Origin: Acidobacteriota bacterium
Lineage (GTDB): Bacteria; Acidobacteriota; Terriglobia; Terriglobales; Acidobacteriaceae
Length of the DNA: 8,658 bases
Assembly (NCBI GenBank): GCA_021846065.1
Contig: JAJZCP010000051.1
Location: forward strand, 1 to 8,658
Reading direction: 5' to 3'
Numbering within the stretch: position 1 is the first letter of the stretch; every line of letters begins with the position of its first letter. A program made the position numbers and the translations under genes. A model generated the notes under the pieces. That model was not told the DNA's origin and did not search any database. It saw nothing but the letters and a program-made list of their open reading frames with translations. Of the stretch, positions 1 to 6,678 are shown in pieces.

Positions 1-267
1 GTCCGTGCCGCCATGCAGCGTCACTCCATCCAGCGAAATTGTGTCGCCCGTCACCTGCTCCACAGCTTCGGCAAAGCTGTCCACATGCGTACGATCCGCA
101 CTGCGCAGCAGCGTCCCATCCACGTCAAACAGATACGCATCCTGCGCATCCCACACAAAATCTGACGCGAAACCGCGCGCGCTATCCGCGCACATCGCAA
201 CCCGATGCGGCAGGCTCGCCAAACTCTCTTCAATTGGATTCAAGGGCAGGGAACCGGTCGCTGTCAT
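1..267 (-). CDS. HAD-superfamily phosphatase, N-terminal part (runs off the window)
   Basis: The minus strand is open from an ATG at 267 to the window edge, giving 89 residues with no stop. Residues 46-53 read LFDVDGTL, the HAD motif I: Asp48 would be the nucleophile and Asp50 the general acid/base. It is followed by a helical H-x-x-SF-x-x-A stretch typical of the start of a type-I cap, as in phosphoglycolate-phosphatase-like enzymes. The first 40 residues are an extension ahead of the usual HAD start. The remaining motifs (II to IV) lie outside the window, so the substrate cannot be named. It begins 17 bases after the stop of the Fis-type regulator and is probably co-transcribed with it. The start is uncertain: a GAAAGG lies 13 bases before the ATG, rather far, and an in-frame TTG at 276 is also possible. 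Family call is firm; function is open. Confidence 0.85.
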   Translation of the reverse strand, partial: MTATGSLPLNPIEESLASLPHRVAMCADSARGFASDFVWDAQDAYLFDVDGTLLRSADRTHVDSFAEAVEQVTGDTISLDGVTLHGGTD

Positions 268-284
268 CGCCCGCAAAACGCCTT

Positions 285-566
285 TCAGCGGGCCTGTCTG
301 CGCAGCTCGCTGAGTACTGGACGTTCGCTGCGCACCGGACGCTTGTAACCCGCTCGCACCTCGGCCATGCCAAGCTCCAGTTCGCTCATCTTGCGGCCCA
401 GCGTGTTGCGGTGCATTCCCAGCTCGACGGACGCCTTGCACTGGTTCCCTCGATGCTTCACCAGCACCAGATAGATATACTGTCGTTCAAACTGTCGCAC
501 GGCTTCCTCAAAGGAAATTCCCGCCGCATGCATCCGGTTTATCAGCCCGTCAATCTCGTGCTTCAC
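285..566 (-). CDS. Small Fis-type helix-turn-helix DNA-binding protein
   Basis: A 93-residue protein. Residues 40-63 (GNQCKASVELGMHRNTLGRK and the next helix) match the C-terminal HTH of the Fis/NtrC family, where GN…A…LG…R.TL is the conserved core. The N-terminal 35 residues form two predicted helices (IDGLINRMHAAG, FEEAVRQFERQYI) that probably dimerise. The tail after residue 64 is basic (RAGYKRPVRSER…RRQAR). There is no receiver or AAA+ domain, so this is a stand-alone Fis-like protein of a sort I associate with Acidobacteriota. The start is GTG at 566, chosen because GAGGA (complement of 573-577) sits 6 bases upstream. It has its own candidate promoter and follows the cvpA terminator. The HAD phosphatase gene is directly downstream. 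Its target genes cannot be told from sequence. Confidence 0.85.
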   Translation of the reverse strand: MKHEIDGLINRMHAAGISFEEAVRQFERQYIYLVLVKHRGNQCKASVELGMHRNTLGRKMSELELGMAEVRAGYKRPVRSERPVLSELRRQAR

Positions 567-633
567 GTCGTGTCCTCAGTTTTCCCTCTGCCTGATGAAT
601 ACTCTGGCATGGACCTGCACAGAAAGTCAGTCC

Positions 634-662
634 ATCATATCCCGTCAACACTCATCTTGAAA
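634..662 (-). promoter_or_regulatory. Candidate sigma-70 promoter for the Fis-type gene
   Basis: On the minus strand TATGAT (634-639) is a five-of-six match to the -10 consensus. TTTCAA (657-662) lies 17 bases upstream as a weak -35, matching three of six positions. It sits just past the cvpA terminator, where a new promoter is expected, and would give a 5' leader of about 60 bases. Assigned by eye only. Confidence 0.4.
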
Positions 663-665
663 CGC

Positions 666-696
666 AAAAATCCACTCAACGCAGATTATTGAGTGG
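666..696 (-). terminator. Intrinsic terminator of the purC-cvpA unit, overlapping the cvpA stop
   Basis: Read on the minus strand, CCACTCAA (689-696) pairs perfectly with TTGAGTGG (672-679) across a 9-base loop, and the stem is followed by A and five T residues (complement of 666-670). This is the layout of a rho-independent terminator, although the 8-bp stem is only half GC. The TAA stop of cvpA (686-688) lies in the loop, so terminating ribosomes would cover the hairpin. Confidence 0.65.
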
Positions 697-1348
697 GTGT
701 GTCTGAGCCGCCCATGCCAGCTCCGCCACTTCCATCCGGCGCTGTAGCGCCAGCTTCCATCGCATCAATTCCCATTATGATCTTCCGATGTAACGGCTTG
801 GCCGTCAGGTTGGCAAGCACCGCTGTCGTCCCAGCCATATACTTTGGCAGCAAGGCATCCGGCAACGTATCCGAATTCGGGAAAAATGCAGCCACCGACA
901 TCATGCAAACCGCGCCGAGCACAACACCACGCACCAGCCCCAGCAGCCCGCCCAGAATTCCATCCAGGCTACTGCCCTGCATCTTCTCGACTTCGTGTTC
1001 AACCCATGCGATTTCGTGCTGGATAGCCTGGCCCACAGTGCTGGTGGTCTTCACCTTCATCACTTCATGCTCCATCCAGCCGATTTCGTTCTGAATCGCA
1101 TGGCCCACAAATCCAAACGCCACAAGCACAATGAAAATCTGAAGGATAAACCAGGTCGCATTGGCTGCTTCCAGACTATGCACCATCGGTGCCAGTTCTT
1201 TGGCAAACCTCTGAAAATTTCTACTGGCAAACTCGATCCCGGCAATCATTCCCACGATGGAGATCGTCGAGCGAACCGTGCCGCCTCGATATCCCGACCA
1301 GATGCTTAAACCGATCACCAGAATAATGACGAAATCAATCCAGCCCAC
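686..1348 (-). CDS. cvpA: CvpA-family integral membrane protein
   Basis: A 220-residue inner-membrane protein. It opens with a WIDFVIILVIGLSIWSGYRGG segment (about 3-23), matching the usual CvpA start where a first membrane helix ends in G-x-RGG-x-R. Further hydrophobic helices lie near 29-41, 65-82 and 130-156; the last carries the family-like L-GG-LLGL-RG motif. Residues 81-128 are an imperfect tandem duplication of a 24-residue amphipathic unit between the last two helices. The C-terminal tail is soluble and Gly/Ala rich. The family is known from colicin V production in E. coli, where cvpA sits with purF; here it follows purC by 71 bases. I chose GTG at 1348 because it aligns with the family N-terminus and follows a G-rich stretch. 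A GTG at 1399 would add 17 polar residues. The molecular role is not established. Confidence 0.8.
   Translation of the reverse strand: MGWIDFVIILVIGLSIWSGYRGGTVRSTISIVGMIAGIEFASRNFQRFAKELAPMVHSLEAANATWFILQIFIVLVAFGFVGHAIQNEIGWMEHEVMKVKTTSTVGQAIQHEIAWVEHEVEKMQGSSLDGILGGLLGLVRGVVLGAVCMMSVAAFFPNSDTLPDALLPKYMAGTTAVLANLTAKPLHRKIIMGIDAMEAGATAPDGSGGAGMGGSDTPTQ
965..1108 (-). repeat. Tandem 72-bp duplication inside cvpA
   Basis: Two adjacent in-frame 72-base units encode residues 81-104 and 105-128 of the CvpA protein. The units start VGHAIQNEIGWMEHEV and VGQAIQHEIAWVEHEV, and 14 of 24 positions are identical overall. The GGCCCA-type motif at each unit edge recurs at 72-base spacing (1031-1037 and 1103-1109). 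The divergence between units suggests an old duplication kept by selection. Confidence 0.85.
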
Positions 1349-1419
1349 TTGCCCACCCCCGCCGTTGAATTCGTTTGCGCAGACATTACGGTCTTGCACC
1401 GCTCGTCCACGCTGTCGTG

Positions 1420-2328
1420 CTATTCGAACTGCAACTCGCGCCCGGTCAGCGCTCGAAACGCTTCCATATATTTCGCCCTGGTCCGCTCCGCCACATCCTC
1501 CGGCAAACCCGGCGCCGGAGCCTGCTTGTTCCAGCCAATCGCTTCCAGATAGTCGCGGACAAACTGCTTGTCAAAGCTTGGCTGCGCGCCGCCTGGTTTC
1601 CACTCCGCCCGGCTCCAGAATCGTGAAGAATCCGGCGTCAACGCTTCATCGGCCAGCAGGATCGGCCCATGCGGCTGGCCTACGGCCCGACCAAACTCAA
1701 ACTTGGTATCGGCCAGAATCAGCCCTTTCGATTCCGCATGAGCAGCGGCCCTGGCATAAAGCGCCAGCGTCAGCCGTCGCAGTTCCGCGGCATCCGTCCC
1801 GCCCACCATCGCTTCCATCTGCTCAAACGAGATATTTTCGTCGTGCTCGCCGTCCTGGCTCTTCGTCGCCGGCGTAAAAATCGGCTCCGGAAGCCGCGAT
1901 CCATCCTGCAATCCTTTCGGCAGTTGGATCCCGCAGACCGTTCCGCGCTCGCGATATTCCTTCCAGCCCGATCCCGCTAGGTAGCCGCGCGCCACACACT
2001 CCACCGGAAACATCTGTGCCCGCTTCACCAGCATCGAACGCCCGGCAAGCTGCTCGGCAAACGGAAGCAGCACCGCAGGATACGCGGCCACATCGGCGCT
2101 CAACAGATGATTCGGCACAATCTCGGCCAGAAACTCAAACCAGAAAAGAGAAATCTGCGTCAGAATTTTCCCTTTGTCTGGTATTCCCGTACCCAGAACA
2201 TGATCGAACGCCGAGATGCGATCCGTCGCCACCAGCAGCAGGTCATCGCCCACCGCATACAGGTCCCGCACCTTGCCTCGTCCAATCAGAGGCACACTTG
2301 TCACATTGCTTTCCCGCAGCGCCGTCAA
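1420..2328 (-). CDS. purC: Phosphoribosylaminoimidazole-succinocarboxamide (SAICAR) synthase
   Basis: PurC joins CAIR and aspartate using ATP to form SAICAR in cytosolic de novo purine synthesis. The 302-residue protein carries the family signatures: GRGKVRDLY at 16-24, ATDRISAFD at 34-42, the P-V-E-x-VARGYLAGSGW motif at 108-122, the LADTKFEFG motif at 205-213, and DE-x-LTPDSSRFW at 227-238. It is the longer form, close in size to yeast Ade1, rather than the roughly 240-residue E. coli type. No key motif is missing. The start is TTG at 2328. It fits the family N-terminus and has GGAG (complement of 2336-2339) 7 bases upstream. The gene is followed by cvpA and probably shares its transcript. 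The 333-base upstream gap holds a CRP-type palindrome and a second palindrome, so transcription is likely controlled there. Confidence 0.97.
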   Translation of the reverse strand: MTALRESNVTSVPLIGRGKVRDLYAVGDDLLLVATDRISAFDHVLGTGIPDKGKILTQISLFWFEFLAEIVPNHLLSADVAAYPAVLLPFAEQLAGRSMLVKRAQMFPVECVARGYLAGSGWKEYRERGTVCGIQLPKGLQDGSRLPEPIFTPATKSQDGEHDENISFEQMEAMVGGTDAAELRRLTLALYARAAAHAESKGLILADTKFEFGRAVGQPHGPILLADEALTPDSSRFWSRAEWKPGGAQPSFDKQFVRDYLEAIGWNKQAPAPGLPEDVAERTRAKYMEAFRALTGRELQFE

Positions 2329-2378
2329 AACCTCACTCCACCACTATCTTCCACGTTTTGCCCGTTTGTTTCAGGCAT
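2325..2378 (-). CDS. Possible 17-codon leader ORF overlapping the purC start
   Basis: An ATG at 2378 opens a frame of 17 codons (MPETNGQNVEDSGGVRF) whose TGA stop shares bases with the purC TTG start, as TTGA at 2325-2328. A weak purine run AGAGAG (2388-2393) lies 9 bases upstream. Such an overlap could couple translation and help a poor TTG start. The peptide has no recognisable motif, and the frame is short enough to occur by chance. Confidence 0.2.
   Translation of the reverse strand: MPETNGQNVEDSGGVRF
2336..2339 (-). promoter_or_regulatory. Ribosome binding site that supports the purC TTG start
   Basis: GGAG on the minus strand ends 7 bases before the TTG at 2328. No in-frame ATG fits the conserved PurC N-terminus, so this site and the family alignment decide the start. 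A second purine run, GAGG (2331-2334), is only 2 bases away and too close to serve. Confidence 0.6.
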
Positions 2379-2393
2379 GCGTGGTAACTCTCT

Positions 2394-2408
2394 GAACGTA
2401 TCACGTTC
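2394..2408. promoter_or_regulatory. Perfect palindrome GAACGT-ATC-ACGTTC upstream of purC
   Basis: Two 6-base arms are exact reverse complements around a 3-base centre. The site is centred 73 bases upstream of the purC TTG and 43.5 bases from the CRP-type site. There is no following T-run, so it reads as an operator for a dimeric regulator rather than a terminator. The regulator is unknown. Confidence 0.45.
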
Positions 2409-2434
2409 GGGTACGCAAAAGTAATCCACACTCC

Positions 2435-2454
2435 CTTGTGACCCGCATCACAAG
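2435..2454. promoter_or_regulatory. CRP-type binding site upstream of purC
   Basis: CTTGTGA (2435-2441) and TCACAAG (2448-2454) are perfect inverted arms around six bases. The core TGTGA-N6-TCACA equals the classical CRP/CAP consensus in both half-sites. It is centred about 117 bases upstream of the purC start and about 207 bases after the smc stop. Candidate targets are therefore purC-cvpA. A CRP/FNR-family regulator is known widely in bacteria, but none is encoded in this window, and its preference here is inferred. Confidence 0.6.
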
Positions 2455-2661
2455 CGCACTCAATCCTTCTCGTACATACTCATCCTGTCGCGTGGTTCCG
2501 GATTCGGGTCGTGCATCCTCTGCCGCTCCGCTTGATCCTGAAACACGTAGCAAACGGCGCGAGCACAGTGGGGAAGCTGTTGCTTGTGTCGTTCACCGGT
2601 CGATTGGCGGGCGGCGGTTCACTGACCTCCATCGCTGCCTGCCGATCCCGGACACGGCTTT

Positions 2662-5600
2662 CTACGCCAGCGCCCGTTCCTGCTCCCGCCCACCCACATG
2701 CACACTCACCACGCGCGAGACGCCCGGCTCCTGCATCGTCACGCCATAGATCAGGTCCGCGGTCTGCATCATCCGCTTCGAGTGGGTCACCAGCAGAAAC
2801 TGCGTATCGCCGGCCAGCCCGTGCAACAGGTCCGCCAGCCTGCCTACATTGGTCTCGTCCAGCGCCGCATCTACCTCGTCCAGCACGCAGAACGGAGCCG
2901 GCTGGAACTGGAAGATGCCGACCAACAGGCTCAAGGCCGTCAGAGCTTTTTCTCCGCCGGAAAGCAGCAGAACATTCTGAAGTTTTTTGCCCGGTGGAGA
3001 AGCCACAATCTCCAAACCGCTTTCCACCTGATTTTCGCCGTCCACCAGCCGCAGAAATGCCTGCCCACCGCCAAATAAGCGGCTGAAGACGACCCCGAAA
3101 TTCTCGTTGATCCGTGCAAACGCCTCATCGAACTTCGTCCGCGAAATCTGGTCAATCTCACGAATCGTCTGCATCGTGTTCTCGATCGACTCCGTCAGAT
3201 CCTTGCGCTGCGCTTCCAGAAATTCATGACGCTCTGCCGTCTCCTTGTACTCTTCGAGCGCCATCATGTTCACCGGACCCATCGCCTCCAGCTTTTGCCG
3301 CAGCTCGCGACAAGCCTCTTCTTCCACCGTCAGCGCTTCGTCTTCCAGCCGCGCCAGCCCATCCTCCAGGCGCAGCGCCGCAGCCTCCACGCCAAGCTCA
3401 TGCAGGCAGCCGGTCTCCACATATTCCAGATCGCTCTTCAGCTTCGCCTGTTGCGTGCCCAGCGTGCTGCGCTGCTCCCGCAGAGCCTCCATTTGCGCTC
3501 GCTCGCTCTTCAGCGTCTGTTCAATCTCCGCCAGCTTTGCACGCAGGGAGGCCATCTCCGTTGCCGCATTCTTCGCCTCTTCCAGCGCGGCTTCCTTGCG
3601 CGCCCGCAGCTCCGTCTCGCTTGCGCCCAGATGCTCGTTCTCGCGGCTGCGTTGCTCCCGCTCGGCCACCGTCGCCACCTGCTGCTGGTCCAGTTGCAGC
3701 CGACGCCGTTCGATATCCGCATAGACGCGATCGATCCGCTGAAACGTGCTCTCAGCATTCCGTCGCCTCTCTTCAAACCCAGCCAGCTCGGCGGTTACAC
3801 GCGCCGCTTCCTGCTGCGTGGCATCGCGTTTCTGCTGGGCCTCGGCCATCTGCCGCGCCAACTCCTGCATCCCTGTCTCCGCCGCTTCCATCTCGCGGCG
3901 AATGCCTTCAGCCTCCTGCTGTTTCTGCGCAATCTGTGCCTGTTTCTGCGCCTGCGCCTCGCGATTCCGGCTCTTCTGCCCCTCCAGCTCGCTCAGCCTG
4001 CGCTCCAGCCGCTGCCGTTCCTGCTCGCTTTGTCGCAGCATCGCGCTGTGGTTGGCCACCTCGCGCTCGGCTGTGCGACGGCTTTCATCCAGCCGCTCCA
4101 CGCCTGCATTCATCTCTTCCATGCTGCGCACTGCCGCCTGCACACCCTCCTCCGCCGTGCGCAACTGTTCTTCCATCGTCTCCAGTTGTTTTTGCCGACT
4201 GCGCAGTTCGCGCTTCTGCAGCAGCGGACCCTCCGCCGCCGGACGACCGCCGCTCACCGTGCGTCCGTGATAACACTCGCCGCCGGCAGCCAGAAAATAT
4301 CCATCCGGATGCTGCTCCGCCAGGCGCTGCGCCGTGGCCCCGTCCGCGCACAGATACCCATTGCGCACCTTGGGCAGAATCGACTCCACCGACTGCTCCA
4401 GCCCATTCTGCGCGCGCAGAATCTCTCGCAGCGGCTTCACGCCTTCCACGCGAATCTCCACACCTGTCGCATGAGGCGCGTCTCCGCCCGATGCTTCCTG
4501 CACCACAAAGGTCGCGCGGCCATCCACGCCCGTTTTCAGCAGTTGCACACCGCTTTCCGCGTCCTTCCATCCACGCACCACCAGATAGCTCAGCTCCTCG
4601 CGCAAAAACTCGTCCACCAGCGCTTCGTGCTCGCCATCCACCTCCACAAAATCCGCCAGCGCGCCCACCGGCGTGCGTCCCTCGCCCAGCGAATTCGCCT
4701 TCAGCAGCTTGCGCACCGTCTCCGTGGAATAGCTGTGGTTGCGAATCTGAGCATCGAGCGCAGCAAGCTGCCCACTCACCACCGCCTGCTCGCGCCGCAG
4801 TTGGTTGATCTTCGCGCGCAGCTCATTCTCCGCGCGTCGTTCCGCGCTCAGCCTCTCGCGCAGCGCAGCCAGTTCCTGCTGCACGCGCGTCAGCGTCTCG
4901 GCGGCCTCCGCGGCGCGCGTGCGCGCCTGCTCCAGTTGCGCCGTCATTTGCTCGTTTTCGCCCGCGCCGCGCCGCGCGTCTTCCTCCAGCCGTTCCGCCT
5001 CGCGCACCAGCGCCGCCAGCGACTCCTCGGCCTGCGCAACCTGCGTCCTCGTCATGCCCGCGCGCGACTCCATCTGCATCGCATTCCGCCGACTCGTCTC
5101 CAGCCGACGTTCCAACTCCGCCACAGCCTCCGCCGCCTGCCGCGCTTCGCGCTGCTTCGATTCCGTCTCCAGGCGAAAGTTCTTCACTTCTTCGCCAATC
5201 GTCTGCTGCTGCCGAAGCTGCTGGGCGCGCTCTTCACCAATCGCCGCGCTTTGCTCGCGCGCCTGCGCCATCTCGGCGGCAATCGTCGCCAGCCGCGTCT
5301 CCAGCTCGGCAATGCGCTCGCGATTCGCCTGCTCCCGTGTCGTCGCACGTTCCAGCTCCACCGCTGCCGCGTTGGCCTCGGTCTGCGCCGTGCGGCTGGC
5401 GCGCTCCAGTTCATATCCGCGCTCGGTCAGCGAATGCTGCTCGCCCTCATGCGCCGCCACCAGTTCGGCCGCCGCATCAATCTCCGCCGTCAGCCGCACA
5501 ATCTCCGTCGTCACGCGCTCCTGCTCCGCGTCCAGCGCCACCATGCGGCTCACCATCGTCACGCGCAGCCGCGCCCGCAGGTCGTCGCGCACCGCCGCAT

Positions 5601-6510
5601 AGCGCTCGGCTTTGGCCGCCTGCCGCTTCAGGCTGTTCATCTGCCGCGTTACTTCATCAAAGATGTCATCGACGCGCGCCAGGTTCTGCCGCGCCGACTC
5701 CAGGCGCAGCTCCGACAAGCGCTTCTTCGTTTTGAAGCGCGTGATTCCCGCGGCTTCCTCGATGATCGAGCGCCGGTCGTGCGGCTTCGCGCTGAGCAGT
5801 TGACCGATGCGCTCCTGTCCGATGATCGCGTAGCTCTCCGGCCCCAGCCCCGTGCCCATGAAAATATCCTGAATATCCCGCAGCCGGCAGAGCTTCCCAT
5901 TCAGCAGATATTCGCTTTCGCCCGTGCGAAAGAGTCGCCGCGTAATGATGATCTCGCCCTTCTGAACACGCGCATGAAATTTTCTTCGGCGAATCTTCAG
6001 CACCACAGCGTTTCCACCGCTTGTCGCTGCTTCATTCTCGGCAGCCTCAACCGCCGGTTCCGAGCTTTCCGCTTCTTCTTCGTCGCCCATTTCGTCCGAC
6101 AACGGACCGGGCTGGTTCTCCGCGGCCAGCGTTTCGGCCTCCGCAGCACGCTCCCGCTGCACCGCTTCCTCGTCCCAGTCTTCGGGCATCTCGCTGATGA
6201 CCTCAACTTCAGGCACAGCCGAGATCGGCCCTTCATACGCCTCCGGATCCACGAGCGTAAGAGAAACCTCCGCCATCCCCAGCGCCTTGCGTTCGCGCGT
6301 TCCACTGAAGATGACGTCCATCATGTGCGTCCCGCGCAGAGACTTTGCACTCTGCTCGCCCAGAACCCAGGTCACGCCGTCCAGAATGTTGGACTTTCCA
6401 CACCCATTCGGTCCCACCACAACTGCAATGCCGGTTCCCGGCAACTGCAGCTCCGTCTTGTCACAAAAGCTCTTGAACCCAAGAATGTGAATCTTCTTCA
6501 GCTTCAGCAT
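2662..6510 (-). CDS. smc: Chromosome segregation ATPase SMC
   Basis: SMC dimers form an ABC-type ATPase ring that loops and compacts DNA with ScpA and ScpB, which are not in the window. The 1282-residue protein shows the full plan. The N-terminal head has Walker A GPNGCGKS at 33-40. The first coiled coil runs from about 270 to 600. The hinge spans about 605-750 and includes GRATFV and the glycine pairs in AAGGECYHGRTVSGG. The returning coil ends near 1080, and the C-terminal head has signature LSGGE at 1183-1187, Walker B VLDE at 1209-1212 and switch His1243. An acidic insertion in the N-terminal head (about 89-184) makes it longer than the usual 1150 to 1200 residues. I chose ATG at 6510 because MLKLKKIHILGFKSF matches the family start and TGGAG lies 5 bases upstream. 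An in-frame start at 6549 lacks such support. A candidate promoter lies at 6564-6592. Confidence 0.97.
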   Translation of the reverse strand: MLKLKKIHILGFKSFCDKTELQLPGTGIAVVVGPNGCGKSNILDGVTWVLGEQSAKSLRGTHMMDVIFSGTRERKALGMAEVSLTLVDPEAYEGPISAVPEVEVISEMPEDWDEEAVQRERAAEAETLAAENQPGPLSDEMGDEEEAESSEPAVEAAENEAATSGGNAVVLKIRRRKFHARVQKGEIIITRRLFRTGESEYLLNGKLCRLRDIQDIFMGTGLGPESYAIIGQERIGQLLSAKPHDRRSIIEEAAGITRFKTKKRLSELRLESARQNLARVDDIFDEVTRQMNSLKRQAAKAERYAAVRDDLRARLRVTMVSRMVALDAEQERVTTEIVRLTAEIDAAAELVAAHEGEQHSLTERGYELERASRTAQTEANAAAVELERATTREQANRERIAELETRLATIAAEMAQAREQSAAIGEERAQQLRQQQTIGEEVKNFRLETESKQREARQAAEAVAELERRLETSRRNAMQMESRAGMTRTQVAQAEESLAALVREAERLEEDARRGAGENEQMTAQLEQARTRAAEAAETLTRVQQELAALRERLSAERRAENELRAKINQLRREQAVVSGQLAALDAQIRNHSYSTETVRKLLKANSLGEGRTPVGALADFVEVDGEHEALVDEFLREELSYLVVRGWKDAESGVQLLKTGVDGRATFVVQEASGGDAPHATGVEIRVEGVKPLREILRAQNGLEQSVESILPKVRNGYLCADGATAQRLAEQHPDGYFLAAGGECYHGRTVSGGRPAAEGPLLQKRELRSRQKQLETMEEQLRTAEEGVQAAVRSMEEMNAGVERLDESRRTAEREVANHSAMLRQSEQERQRLERRLSELEGQKSRNREAQAQKQAQIAQKQQEAEGIRREMEAAETGMQELARQMAEAQQKRDATQQEAARVTAELAGFEERRRNAESTFQRIDRVYADIERRRLQLDQQQVATVAEREQRSRENEHLGASETELRARKEAALEEAKNAATEMASLRAKLAEIEQTLKSERAQMEALREQRSTLGTQQAKLKSDLEYVETGCLHELGVEAAALRLEDGLARLEDEALTVEEEACRELRQKLEAMGPVNMMALEEYKETAERHEFLEAQRKDLTESIENTMQTIREIDQISRTKFDEAFARINENFGVVFSRLFGGGQAFLRLVDGENQVESGLEIVASPPGKKLQNVLLLSGGEKALTALSLLVGIFQFQPAPFCVLDEVDAALDETNVGRLADLLHGLAGDTQFLLVTHSKRMMQTADLIYGVTMQEPGVSRVVSVHVGGREQERALA

Positions 6511-6515
6511 CGACA

Positions 6516-6520
6516 CTCCA
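6516..6520 (-). promoter_or_regulatory. Ribosome binding site that fixes the smc start
   Basis: TGGAG on the minus strand ends 5 bases before the ATG at 6510. It supports this start over the in-frame start 13 codons upstream at 6549, which would begin inside the predicted leader hairpin. Confidence 0.6.
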
Positions 6521-6536
6521 GATACGCACCTGTCCC

Positions 6537-6558
6537 GTAGCCTGCGCAACAGGACTAC
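6537..6558 (-). promoter_or_regulatory. Stem-loop in the smc 5' leader
   Basis: On the minus strand GTAG-T-CCTG pairs with CAGG-CTAC around a TTGCG loop, giving an 8-bp stem with one bulged T. From the candidate promoter, transcription would start near 6557, so the hairpin would sit at the very 5' end of the smc mRNA. Such hairpins often stabilise transcripts; this role is inferred. Confidence 0.35.
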
Positions 6559-6563
6559 CCTTC

Positions 6564-6592
6564 AAACTAAGCACCCGGACGCACACTTTCAA
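6564..6592 (-). promoter_or_regulatory. Candidate sigma-70 promoter for smc
   Basis: On the minus strand TTGAAA (6587-6592) matches the -35 consensus at five of six positions. TAGTTT (6564-6569) follows after exactly 17 bases as a moderate -10, matching three of six. The predicted start near 6557 gives a leader of about 46 bases to the ATG at 6510. Confidence 0.45.
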
Positions 6593-6611
6593 CCGCTCCG
6601 GCGCTGGTTTT

Positions 6612-6620
6612 TGTGGATAA
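6612..6620 (-). promoter_or_regulatory. DnaA box, perfect consensus TTATCCACA
   Basis: The minus strand reads TTATCCACA, the strongest known DnaA-box sequence. It lies about 20 bases upstream of the candidate smc -35 element. DnaA binding here could link smc transcription to replication initiation; this is inference. Confidence 0.5.
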
Positions 6621-6678
6621 CCCGTCCCCAATTCCACTGTTTCCCTCCAGGCTCGATTCCGGGCAATTTTCTCCCTGC

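Larger units (their letters stand above)
2329..2661. other. Gap between smc and purC: regulatory region
   Basis: This 333-base stretch has no convincing protein gene. Its purC-proximal half holds the purC ribosome binding site, a possible leader ORF, two palindromes (2394-2408 and 2435-2454) and a one-mismatch DnaA-box-like TAATCCACA (2422-2430). On the minus strand TACTTT (2418-2423) could be a -10 element, but I see no good -35 at the right distance. The smc-proximal half (about 2480-2661) holds a 50-codon minus-strand frame with no recognisable content and no clear terminator for smc. Confidence 0.6.

Noticed and set aside
39..692. 217-codon plus-strand frame across the HAD and Fis-type genes
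   Set aside because: It is antisense to two genes with clear motifs and ribosome-site or family support, and its product is low-quality in composition.
2480..2632. 50-codon minus-strand frame in the smc-purC gap
   Set aside because: Only a weak GGCAGG precedes it, and the product has no recognisable feature. Chance frames of this size are common at this GC content.
3114..4808. 564-codon plus-strand frame rich in Pro, Ser and Ala
   Set aside because: A shadow of smc from GC-rich codon use. It has no recognisable domain and lies entirely within a certain gene.
3226..6540. Very long open frame (1104 codons) on the plus strand, antisense to smc
   Set aside because: It is in codon register with smc on the opposite strand. 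Its stops would need TTA, CTA or TCA codons in smc, which are rare in a high-GC gene. The product is a Leu/Arg/His/Gln-rich mirror of the coiled coil with no domain.
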